DNA from: Cocos nucifera
Lineage: Eukaryota; Streptophyta; Magnoliopsida; Arecales; Arecaceae
Assembly: GCA_006176705.1 (NCBI GenBank)
Contig: QRFJ01006390.1
Location: forward strand, 124,001-188,000
DNA length: 64,000 bases
Direction of reading: 5' to 3'
Shown here: positions 12,851-21,958 of the stretch, in pieces
Position numbering within the stretch: position 1 is the first letter of the stretch
How the letters are laid out: each line of letters begins with the position of its first letter
Notes under the pieces: generated by a model
Database searches by the model: none
The model's input: only the letters and a program-made list of their open reading frames with translations
Told to the model about the DNA's origin: nothing
Made by a program: the position numbers and the translations under genes

Positions 12851-14684
12851 TGAAAATTGTATCCTAAGATGGTTGAGCTAAATATAATTTATACTTAAAT
12901 TTTAATTAAATAAAATTATTATTCTGATAATTTCATCATTTTATACATCTTTCTGTAATGAACTCTCTATGATGAAGTCCTTAGGACTATTTAGACTCGA
13001 TAAAGAAGGATTTATCATTTAGTCCTTGAACTGATCGCGACCAAATGATTCATTGTTACCTAAGATGACAACATTAATCAAGAGTAGGTCATTGTGTGCC
13101 ATAAGTATTGGTTATCCTCTTAACCAAGAAGCATGGTGATGCTGTTATGGCATGCAGATAAAATGTAGGGATATATTTTACTGATTGTGATCCAACTACG
13201 GAGCTTTCTTCTGCCAAGATTGCTCACGAAGAATATGGATATATGTGTCTCTTAGATTTAAGATCACCACGGTGACATGCAAGCAACTCACTGTACTTAG
13301 GTACTGGACTACCTGAATTTTTAATTGAGTAACGGAAGGCTACTGGATGCAGTCAAGTACTTAACCTATTGGTGCATGAGTTAAGATGAAATTGACCCCT
13401 CCAAGTGTTGGAGCAAGTGTATCGTTATATTTTAATTTAGCAAATTCTCGGATGGGATAGTCCATATGATGGATCCTGAATTTTGAAATACAATGTGGAT
13501 AAATTTTTAGGATTAGCAGTTAATCCTATATCATCCTATGAGCATCATGATCAAGGAGATGAATTATACGATAACCATATGCCATAGATTCGTCATTAGT
13601 GCATTATGAATTTTTTGACCTATCCAAACGTCAGGTACCATTGCTAGATTATCACATCAATTGGTACAGAAAGTTAGTTCCTATGCTACCGGCTTAGGAT
13701 TCGAACCTATGAAGTCACACATAATAGAAGTTCCTACCTGATCTAATGGCTGATCGGGAGTTCCACTAAATTGAAACTTAGTTATTTATTAAAAAATTAA
13801 TTAGCAATTAGATTGTTGATTAGCTCAATTTGATTAAGTGATGAGGAATTGATCAAGTCAAATTGAATTTGATTCAATTTAGTTGATTTGATCATATCAT
13901 ATGATGATCTAATCGCTTATGGAGATGAACCCTGATTTGATCAGAGATTGGACCTAATTGATTTCTAATTTAATTAGAAATTAATTGATTTGGGTTAAGC
14001 CTAATTTGATTAGGTTTGACCTAATATAATTGGGTCTAGAGTTGTTGGTTTAGTTGAAATCAATTTGAACCAATTCAAAGTAAGTTTGAATTTAAACATT
14101 TATCTTCCTGTGCCATTGACCTTTGACCCATTCTCCTTCTCAATGCACATTAGGAATGCGCACGAGAATTCTCACACCAAGAAGCCTTCTGCGCCCCTTC
14201 TCTTATCTCCTTTTGACTTGGTCCAAGGGTTGGATCAATTCAAAGCAAGTTGAATTTTGAATTCAACTTGATTTGTTAGTGTTTGAAACCACATCTCCCT
14301 CTCATCCTTATCTAGTTTCCACGCCTTCTTATTTGTTTGATCGCCATTTTATTTATGCACACACAAGAAGGAGAGTCCTTCTACGTGTTAAACATTGAGG
14401 TGGGCGTTGGAATAAGATAAGGAGTCCTCTTGAATTTTAAATTCAAGAGATTGGTTGAAATAAGTTCAACCAAATCTATCCTTATCCTCCCATGCATTGA
14501 CATCTATTAAAATGGGATGTTTTTTTGGGCATGCATATGTGAGAAATAAGAAGAGATGTATGGGTGTGCGTGAGGGATAAGAAGGATTCTGTGAGACAAA
14601 AATCAGAGAGAGGCGAGCATCTCTTTTGGCGTAAGGTTTTTCATAGAGAAAAAAAGATCAAGGTCCTTATGGGTGTGTGCTGAA
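12851..14684 (+). repeat. Copia 3' LTR, truncated by about 550 bp
   Basis: It matches the 5' LTR from its first base to GTGTGTGCTGAA (14684, equivalent to 6804) and then stops matching. The remaining 553 bp of the 5' LTR (6805-7357) has no counterpart here. The next 30 bp (14685-14713) fits neither partner well and may be filler DNA from break repair. Confidence 0.8.
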
Positions 14685-15842
14685 CAGAAATCCCTCATGA
14701 AAAATGTCTCTAGGAATTGGCTCATCCAATAAATCAATTGGACTTGATCCAATCAAATCCAAATTAAATCTAATTAAATTATATTTAATTAAACTTAATC
14801 TCAATCCTCTGACTTAATCAAATTAAGTCAATTAGCAATCTAATTGCTAATCGATCCTCCTACAATGCTTGCACTAGGTTAAACATCGTTTAACCTTATA
14901 ACGATTCTTAATTATTGATCAACCATCCGATCAGATCATGAACTCTAATATGTGTGATCCTGTAGGTCCGAACCTAAGTTGATAGCATAGGAATAAATTT
15001 TTATACCAATCAAAGTGACCATCTAGCAATGGTATCTAATGGTCAGATAGGTCGAATGTGTAGAATAACATTCTTAGAATTCATGTGGATATAGTTTTCA
15101 TATAATTCATCTTCTTGACCAAAATGCTCATAGGATACGTCAGAGTTCAACTGTCAACTCTGATCAAGCTGTTCACATTATATTTCAAAGACCAAATTTA
15201 TCTCATGGATTATTCTAGATAAGATTTTGCTATATTGAAATACAGTGATACATTCTTCTCCAACTCTTGGAGTGGTTAATCCCATCTTGATCACATACTA
15301 ACTTCGTAAGTACTTGACTATGCCCAAAAATCTTTCATTACTGAATTAGAAATTCAGTTGGTTTGATACTAAAGTACACTGAGTTACTTGCAAGCCATTA
15401 AGGTGATCTCAGATTTAAGGGATATTTATATCTATATCCCATCAGAGATATTCTTGACAGTAGAATGCTCTGAAGTTTATCACGTTCAGTGATGATGTAT
15501 CTTTATATCTCACCTGTATGCCATATCAGTGTCCCACACTTCTTGATTAAGAGGATAACTAAGCTATATGGCAAATAGCGATCTATGCTTGATAGATGCT
15601 GTCATCCTAATTAACAGCTTATCATTTGATCATGAACAGTTTTAAGGACTAATCGATAATTTCTCTTTTTATCGAATCTAAATAGTCCTAAGGACTTCAT
15701 CACAATAATGAAGTTTGTTAGAATATGAAAACTTATGATAAAAAATATTAAAAATATATTTTATTAATTAATAAATTAATTATAATTATAATATAGCACA
15801 ACCATCAACAGACTGACGATTAGCTTTAGGATACATTTTTCA
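14685..15842 (-). mobile_element. Proximal half (U3 side) of the split minus-strand copia-type LTR
   Basis: The reverse complement of the sequence ending at 15842 starts TGAAAAATGTATCCTAAAGC, the same start as the plus-strand copia LTRs. It follows the first 1.1 kb of that LTR (GATGAAGTCCTTAGGACTATT is shared, on the minus strand near 15700). It supplies the half missing from 3591-4950. The first few dozen bases (14685-14713) are of uncertain origin. Divergence from the plus-strand LTRs is clearly larger than between those two, as expected if this copy inserted first. Confidence 0.75.
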
Positions 15843-15847
15843 ACAAT

Positions 15848-15880
15848 GATTTTAATTAACCACTACCATATGTTAGAAAT
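15848..15880. repeat. CACTA subterminal repeat, short segment between nested insertions
   Basis: GATTTTAATTAACCACTACC continues the array cut at 3590: joined, it restores GGTAGCAATGATTTTAATTA next to a matching inverted core. It is bounded on the right by the 1-kb inverted repeat. Confidence 0.6.
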
Positions 15881-16860
15881 CAAAATTTTTTTCTAAATTT
15901 TATATAATTATAAAATTTAATATTCATCTTTATCATTTATTATCTAAATAATTATTATTAGAATATTATCACAGAAGGCCACCTCAATCCAATAGTACTA
16001 GCTTCATCGATCGGTAAAATTTAATTTCGACGATCATGAATGATGGCATGATGATTTGATAGACGAAGACCATCGATGGATTCGAAAATCTACAACGATG
16101 ATTTCGGTGATGTTTGTAGCATACTATCAAAATGTTACTTCAATCAAATATCATTTTCATGATCAATTTAGTAAGAAATAATTTCAGTCGTTAAATGAGA
16201 AATGAGTGATCAAGGGACCAGACGGCATCTGATTACGAGATAATTTTTTAGATAAATAATTTTGACTACTACTTTAATTATTTTTATAATAGTGATCATA
16301 AAATTTAAATCGCGGATCTAAGAACGATCCAAAATTATACGTCATTCGATACTAGTTTTTAAACTTCTTTAGTAATTATGCTTGTGCTTTTGCAAGATCT
16401 ACTTAATATGAATAGTTCATACAGAAATAATTTAAATTTTATAATAATTATCATATAAAATAATTAAAATTATAGTAAAAATTATTTAACTAAAAAATTA
16501 TCTTATAATCTACCGTGGTTTGGTCTTTTGATCATTTATTTCTTATTTAACGATTGAAATCATTTCATACTAAATTGACCATAATAACTATATTCAATTA
16601 AAGTAAAACTTTGATAGTATGCTATAAACATCACCAAAATCATCGTTGCAGATTTTTGAATCCATCAGTGGTCTCTATCTTTTATATCATTGTGCCATCG
16701 TTCGTGAACGTCGAAATCAAATTTTACTGATCGATGAAGTTAGGACTATCAAATCAAGATGGTCTTTTGTAACAATACTCTAATGATAATTATTTAAATA
16801 ATGAATGATGAAGATGGACATTAAATTTTAAAATTATATAATATTTAGAGTAAAAATATG
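15881..16860. repeat. Long inverted repeat (two arms of about 430 bp, 118-bp loop)
   Basis: The left arm (15881-16310) is matched by the reverse complement of the right arm (16429-16860) along its whole length, roughly 80% identical by eye. Shared anchors include CTTCATCGATC-GTAAAATTT, GATGGATTC-AAAATCT, ATTT-GGTGATGTTT-TAGCAT and CAATTTAGTA-GAAAT. No coding potential. It interrupts the CACTA subterminal array and could be a non-autonomous long-TIR element (Mutator-like or foldback), though I found no target duplication. A transcript would fold into one long hairpin, a typical small-RNA source. The family is unidentified. Confidence 0.8.
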
Positions 16861-16869
16861 AAAAAAAAA

Positions 16870-17256
16870 GCTATGACAGCAGTTATACCCAACTGCTACA
16901 ATATATTGGGCCTACGGCAGTGGTTACACTAAACTGCTACAATAGGTTGGACCTATATAGCGGTTATAGATAACTGTTGCAATAGATCCAATCTATGATA
17001 GTGGTTCAATCAACCATTGTCATATGTCATATCTATTGCAGCAGTTATCCTAAACCACTGCTATAGGTTTGACCTATGGCAGCGATTCTGTATAACCGTT
17101 GCTATAGATAGACCTATAGCAATGATTAGCGTAAACCACTACCATAGGTCCATCTATGGCAGCGGTTCTTTATAGCTGCTACCGTAGGTCCTATTATGGT
17201 GGTTTTCAAAACTGCTGTCATAGTATGCACTGTCGTAGCCTCTTTCTATAGTAGTG
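16870..17256. repeat. CACTA subterminal repeat array and terminal inverted repeat
   Basis: About seven units of roughly 50-55 bp, each a small imperfect palindrome such as CTATGGCAGCGG ... AACCGTTGCTATAG. The array ends TCTTTCTATAGTAGTG at 17256, the transposon end. Such subterminal repeats bind the regulatory/transposase protein in En/Spm elements; here that is inferred by family. Confidence 0.75.
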
Positions 17257-17695
17257 ATATGCTCATCAAGGAGTTTTAGTTGGTGTTTAAAATATCTATG
17301 CTCTATTATTTCTGTATAACAAGTTTTAATCTCAATTAAATTTGTACAAGCTTAGGATTAGCTTGGAGATGATTTTGGTTGGTGATTCTACAAAATCAAT
17401 TGGGTTAAGATTGTGAACTTAAAAAATAATCTTGCTATAATTTTGATAATTATAGTGAAAATCCCAAGTGAATTACTTAAAGAGTAGATGTAGATGTTAG
17501 GCTGATTTTAAACGACTATAAATTGATTATTTCTGTGTGTTTTGACTTGTCTTGCATCTTCTTATATTATTGCTTTGAATTTCTACTCATCATTTTATAA
17601 CTTTTGCTGCATATACTTCTAACTTATCTAAGTAGTGCATATTATTACTTTAAGTTAGAAAAAGTTTTTTAAAACTCAATTCAATCCCCTTGTTA
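17257..17695 (+). other. Unassigned AT-rich sequence, possibly the 3' end of an LTR
   Basis: No gene. The stretch TTTTTTAAAACTCAATTCAA followed by TCCCCTTGTTAGGTTG near 17665-17695 resembles the end of some plant copia LTRs, which finish with AATTCA and a C-rich run. No second LTR is visible, so this is weak. It abuts a gypsy gag fragment. Confidence 0.25.
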
Positions 17696-18510
17696 GGTTG
17701 TATCTCTGGGCAACAATACCAAACTCGAGTAGTTTTTGGGAGAGTAGCCAAGAAAGTAAAGCAAATAAAGGCATCAATAGCTCCCTGAATCATCTTAAGA
17801 TAGTCGAGCGGATTGGTGGAGCCATCATAGGACTCCAGTTGTAGCATCTTGAAACAAGCCGAAATTGGCTCATCCATAGTTCATTGGTAGAAAGGAGGAT
17901 GGGTGTTGAATTTGAGGCCATCCGATGGGCCACCATTATCGCTCTATAGCTTGGCAAGTCGATAATCGATTTTTCATAGTTTTCAATCATAGTCATCGAG
18001 TCATTGCTGAGGCTCATCCCGGTGTCAGGAATACCTCAAAGTAGAGTCTTCCATGGATGAAGTTGAAGGAAAGCGTCATCACTTCTCCTTCCTTGAATTT
18101 TATCGAGGACGAGGAGATCAGTGCTCCTCAGGAATGGCGCGATGGAAGTACCAAGTAGGTTGGCATTGCTATGAAGGAGGTTACTGGGGAGATCTTTGGT
18201 TATGCCTTGAAAGTATGGTATATGGTGCTAGCTCCTCCGGCGGTTGTTGTTGTTATCGCTTTTCTATAGTTTGCTATAGGCTTTTGATAGCTTCTATCAG
18301 GATTTTCACCTATTGTACTAACATGATAAATTGTTGTTGGTTCACCACGAGCACGAAATAGGAAGCTTTGGGCTCTATGTGCTGAGTGGGGTGCTCTTCA
18401 CACTACAAAGAGCATCTGGTAGGACTTGTGGATGCATTCTGAGCTCTTGTTCTTGCCATAGTTCTTTCTTTTAAAAGAATATATATATCATCTTTCCTGA
18501 TGTGCCAATA
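17696..18510 (-). pseudogene. Ty3-gypsy gag remnant, minus strand
   Basis: Minus-strand translation gives FKMLQLESYDGSTNPLDYL and then an alanine/threonine-rich segment ending RVWYCCPEIQP (about 17860-17700). These are the conserved gag motifs of plant gypsy elements (F-x-x-Y-DG-T-x-P-x-x-HL ... A-x-x-WY-x-x-L). The frame ends at a junction near 17695, so the rest of gag and all of pol are missing. The region up to the LTR at 18511 should be the gag N-terminus and primer site; only the primer-site start (TTGGCACATCAGG on the minus strand, about 18508-18495) looks convincing. Confidence 0.7.
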
Positions 18511-19095
18511 TGTTGCTGCCAAACTCCAACGGGTTACTCGATTAAGTATCACATAGGTGTGATGTGTCTTGCTTGTACCTATAAAAGGTTCTCTTGCTGA
18601 AATTTATCCGATAAGGAACCCTCCAATGTCTAAGTTAGCCAGAGTTCAAGAAATAAATGGAAAACCATAGAAACAAGAGCTTGCTTAGTCAAAATAGAAA
18701 AATAGCTTACCCTGGTCTCCCTCTTACCTCCCTTTATATAGAGATGAAATTGGACATTGCATTGTAACCTTATCCCTTGGAGTGCAGGAATGTGGGAGTT
18801 ATTGAATTCAATATGGATTTAATGGAAGGTTAATTTAGCCCACGATTTTTTAGTTATGGGCAGCTAATGCTTACAATTCTTTCTTACATACTCGGTTGAC
18901 ATCTAAGTAAGACAATCGGTTAAATATCGATGTGATTATCGATCTATGAGTTGTTGTATTGTCCGACTAGTTTTCGAGCATTGTCGGTAGTTGTTCGAGT
19001 AGATCTGACAATGTAAATGATTATTGGTACTTCCTCAATCGAATACTATTGGCAGGACATTACCGTGATCTTAATTCTAAATAAACGGTCCAACA
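18511..19095 (-). repeat. 5' LTR of the gypsy remnant
   Basis: 585 bp. On the minus strand it begins TGTTGGACCG (19095) and ends GGCAGCAACA (18511). It carries a TATA box (CTATATAAAGGG on the minus strand, about 18740-18728). It sits directly upstream of the gag fossil. The right flank is AGTAT; its partner is not found because the left part of the element is missing. Confidence 0.65.
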
Positions 19096-19755
19096 AGTAT
19101 AATTCAAGACCACATACAATTCAATATCCATACATCATTGATTGTTATGATGGATTTTGTTATATTTTTTTTTAAAAAATATAAATAGTAAAAAAAGTAG
19201 CTATTTAGATTATACTTTTGGTTCTCCAAATTTACATCATATTTTCAATAAGCTCATAAATTTTTAAAAGCTCAAATTTGATCATTTTTTCTTAACTATT
19301 GTAGTATGGCCATTTCCATAAATATTGATTACTTTTTCTCACTGGAAGTCCTTATTGGCATTAACCAGTGATTATATGGTCGTAGCAGAAATGGCTTGTA
19401 ATAATGATTATATGCCTGATTAATAATACGATATATCGGTGATAATGTGATATAGATGATAACGTAGCATATGGGTGATGATGTGGCTATGTTGTAAAAT
19501 TTTTTATCTAAAAAAATCTAATTATCGATTGCCATATTATCATCCATATGCAACATCATTATTCATGTATCATATATTTTTTTTTTATCCTCTAAATTTT
19601 ATAAATATTTTTATATAAATAATGACATGATATATGAACGATGATGTGATACTTGATAATTATATATGTTTGAGCATACCATATTATTACTTATATACTA
19701 TATCATTATTTATATATTATAATATTATTAATATATTATATTATTAATATATATC
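19096..19755. other. Intergenic AT-rich sequence with a small inverted repeat
   Basis: No gene. GATGATAACGTAGCATATGG (about 19457) pairs imperfectly with CCATATGCAACATCATTAT (about 19543). This may be a worn MITE that was the target of gypsy element A; AT-rich sequence resumes after element A at 28590. Confidence 0.4.
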
Positions 19756-20693
19756 TATTGATGCAGAAATTTGTCGTCGTCGGAGTTGAGGCCGAAGAGG
19801 CTGCCGCCGGGGACCTGCAAAATAAAGTCTCGCTCGGAACCGGTGGGGGTGGCTCCGGCAAGACCCTCCGACGCTCAAGTTAGTTCCTGTCAACAGGAAT
19901 GGAGTGCTCGATAGAGTATAGAGGAGAAGAAAAGGGTTTTCAGAACCTGACTTCAGTGTATTCGGAGGATCCTTTTATAGAGAGAGCTTGTTGTAACCAT
20001 CTTGGTTAATGGGCGTGGTAACTGTCTTGATCAATGCTGGACGTTATTGTCGATAAATATCGATCGCTATTGTCGATCGTTATTGCCGATCGTTATTGCT
20101 GATAAGTGTCGATCATTATTGTTGTGTAACCGTAGCGAGATTGCCTGCAGGAATCCATCATAAGGAGTTTAGCCATCGAGAAGCTCGTCCATTGAAAAAG
20201 CCTATAGGGAGTCCGGCTTCCGTAGAAACTCGGCCCGAGAGGAGGTTTTGGGAAAGTTCGGCTCCCGCAAGGGGTCTGGCTGAAGCCCGATTGCTGGGAG
20301 TCCAAAGGAGTTCAGCCGCCAGGCAGTTCGCGGCAGTAGGAATTTGGCCCAGAGCTGGGCGCTGAGGAGTTCGGCCGCTGGGCAGGAGTTCGGGGAGCTC
20401 GGCCGCTAAGAGGGTTGGAACAAGCTCGGCCGCCGGGGTCTCGGCCGAAGCCCTGCCGCTCGGAGTCCAAAGGGGCTCGGGCAATAAGTAGTTCGGCCGC
20501 TTGAGGAGTTCGGCCGCTAGAATCTGAAGTCGGCCGCTTGAAGTTCGGTTGGTTGAAAGCTCTGAGGCTCAGCCGCTGAGATCGGCCGGATGTAGTAGTT
20601 CAGCTAGGACGCGTCCGCTGAAGTTCTTCCGCATTGACCACATCAGGCTGGGATCGAACTTGACTTTGGCAGGAGCGGGATTTATCCCCAACA
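19756..20693 (-). repeat. 3' LTR of element A
   Basis: 938 bp. On the plus strand it starts TATTGATGCAGAAA (the terminal TG is now TA) and ends TTTATCCCCAACA. It matches 27697-28589 closely. Its central U3 part is built from short repeats of AGTTCGGCCGCT-like words, a feature shared by all LTRs of this family in the window. Confidence 0.9.
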
Positions 20694-20712
20694 CTAGCCC
20701 CCCCACTCCCGA
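20694..20712 (-). other. Polypurine tract of element A
   Basis: On the minus strand GGGAGTGGGGGGGCTAG directly precedes TGTTGGGG, the start of the 3' LTR. It is the usual primer site for plus-strand synthesis. Confidence 0.8.
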
Positions 20713-21030
20713 GTTCGAAATTTCGAAGGAAGGGAGTGCAGATAAGGCGACTGCCAAAGTTTTTCTTCCGGGCTTCGTATTCGGTCCATGTCGAAGTTCG
20801 GGGGAGATTTCATTTCTGGTTAAAGTTGATGCTGAAGTTGAGGCTCTCTCCAGCCGAGGTTGATTCGGTCAAAAATCCTAATCTCTCGCCGAGGTCGAAG
20901 TCGGCGCTCTTCAGCCGAGGTCAGCCTAGTCGCTCGGGGGGATCTTATTTGGCCGAAGTTGATAAGATTGCTTGGAGGATATCTCATCTCCTTTGGCTGA
21001 GGTTGATGTAAGTGCTCGCGTTAGGATAGG
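20713..21030 (-). repeat. Short degenerate GCCGAGGTTGA-type repeats, 3' region of element A
   Basis: About six worn copies of a unit of roughly 40-45 bp containing GATCTTAT-like and GCCGAGGTTGATG-like words. The same family forms longer blocks at 38740-39330 and 46800-47390 and a very long array at 52140-54415. Confidence 0.65.
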
Positions 21031-21032
21031 TT

Positions 21033-21890
21033 TTCGACTTTGCTCGCGTCAGGATGAGGTCTTCCTCCTGTTCCTAACGGGCTGTGGGGGCACATGCGGA
21101 CCGTCGTCCGAGCTTCTCCCCCCATCTCGTCTAAGGTGAACGAGGCCTTCGACTTTGCTCGCGTTAGGACGAGGTCTTCCTCCTGTTCCTAACGGGCTGT
21201 GGGGGCACATGCGGACCGTCGTCCGAGCTTCTCCCCCCATCTCGTCTAAGGTGAACGAGGCCTTCGACTTTGCTCGCGTTAGGACGAGGTCTTCCTCCTG
21301 TTCCTAACGGGCTGTGGGGGCACATGCGGACCGTCGTCCGAGCTTCTCCCCCCATCTCGTCTAAGGTGAACGAGGTCTTCGACTTTGCTCGCGTTAGGAC
21401 GAGGTCTTCCTCCTGTTCCTAACGGGCTGTGGGGGCACATGCGGACCGTCGTCCGAGCTTCTCCCCCCATCTCGTCTAAGGTGAACGAGGCCTTCGACTT
21501 TGCTCGCGTTAGGACGAGGTCTTCCTCCTGTTCCTAACGGGCTGTGGGGGCACATGCGGACCGTCGTCCGAGCTTCTCCCCCCATCTCGTCTAAGGTGAA
21601 CGAGGTCTTCGACTTTGCTCGCGTTAGGACGAGGTCTTCCTCCTGTTCCTAACGGGCTGTGGGGGCACATGCGGACCGTCGTCCGAGCTTCTCCCCCCAT
21701 CTCGTCTAAGGTGAACGAGGCCTTCGACTTTGCTCGCGTTAGGACGAGGTCTTCCTCCTGTTCCTAACGGGCTGTGGGGGCACATGCGGACCATCGTCCG
21801 AGCTTCTCCCCCCGTCTCGTCTAAGGTGAACGAGGCCTTCGACTTTGCTCGCGCAGGACGAGGTCTTCCTCCTGTTCCTAACGGGCTGTT
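21033..21890. repeat. 115-bp tandem array, about 7.4 near-identical copies
   Basis: Exact 115-bp periodicity: the word CTTCCTCCTGTTCCTAACGG recurs in every unit. Copies differ at only a few positions (for example GAGGCCTTCG versus GAGGTCTTCG). The array lies between the integrase stop (21959) and the polypurine tract, so it would be in the 3' untranslated part of the element RNA. The identical 63-codon frames repeating every 115 bp are a by-product. Tandem repeats in this position are known in Tat/Ogre-type elements and can seed satellite DNA. Confidence 0.95.
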
Positions 21891-21958
21891 TTTACTCATT
21901 TTTCTTTTGCCATCCCATGATTCTTATGCCAAAAACCAAAAACGCAGAGTAAAGAAAT

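Larger units (their letters stand above)
4951..14684 (+). mobile_element. Ty1-copia retrotransposon, degenerate, 3' LTR truncated
   Basis: Layout on the plus strand: 5' LTR, initiator-tRNA-Met type primer site, long non-coding leader, remains of gag and protease, integrase, reverse transcriptase, RNase H, polypurine tract, partial 3' LTR. Integrase before RT is the Ty1-copia order. It lies inside a related LTR of opposite orientation. The 3' LTR stops after 1.83 kb of a 2.4-kb LTR, so the right boundary is not a normal element end. The hexamer AATTGG occurs near both junctions (4942-4947, 14714-14719), but I could not establish a target duplication. The reading frame is full of stops, so the copy is inactive. 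Confidence 0.85.
1..17256 (-). mobile_element. CACTA (En/Spm) DNA transposon, decayed, interrupted by nested LTR elements; left end outside the window
   Basis: Three things define this element: a TNP2-type transposase fossil on the minus strand at the left, palindromic subterminal repeats on both sides of a large nested insertion (3509-3590, 15848-15880, 16870-17250), and a right terminus ending CTATAGTAGTG at 17256. Read inward on the minus strand, that terminus begins CACTACTATAGAAAGAG, as CACTA ends do. Removing the nested LTR insertion (3591-15847) restores a continuous subterminal array, so the two halves belong together. Transcription would run right to left, with TNP2 about 3.6 kb from the terminus once the insertion is removed. 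The 3-bp target duplication on the right would be ATA (17257-17259); its partner is outside the window. No TnpA-like gene was recognised. Confidence 0.75.

Noticed and set aside
17250..17260. Element A or the gypsy remnant as the owner of the TAGTAGTG terminus
   Set aside because: LTR elements here end TG...CA; this end continues directly from the CACTA subterminal repeats.
20096..20863. Open frames on both strands in the LTR of element A (70-108 codons)
   Set aside because: The same frames recur in the other LTR (28038-28590) and derive from GC-rich short LTR repeats; no protein family matches.
21049..21899. Six identical minus-strand 63-codon frames at 115-bp steps that look like a gene family
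   Set aside because: They are the same frame read through each 115-bp repeat unit. They sit in the 3' untranslated part of the retroelement and have no independent start context.
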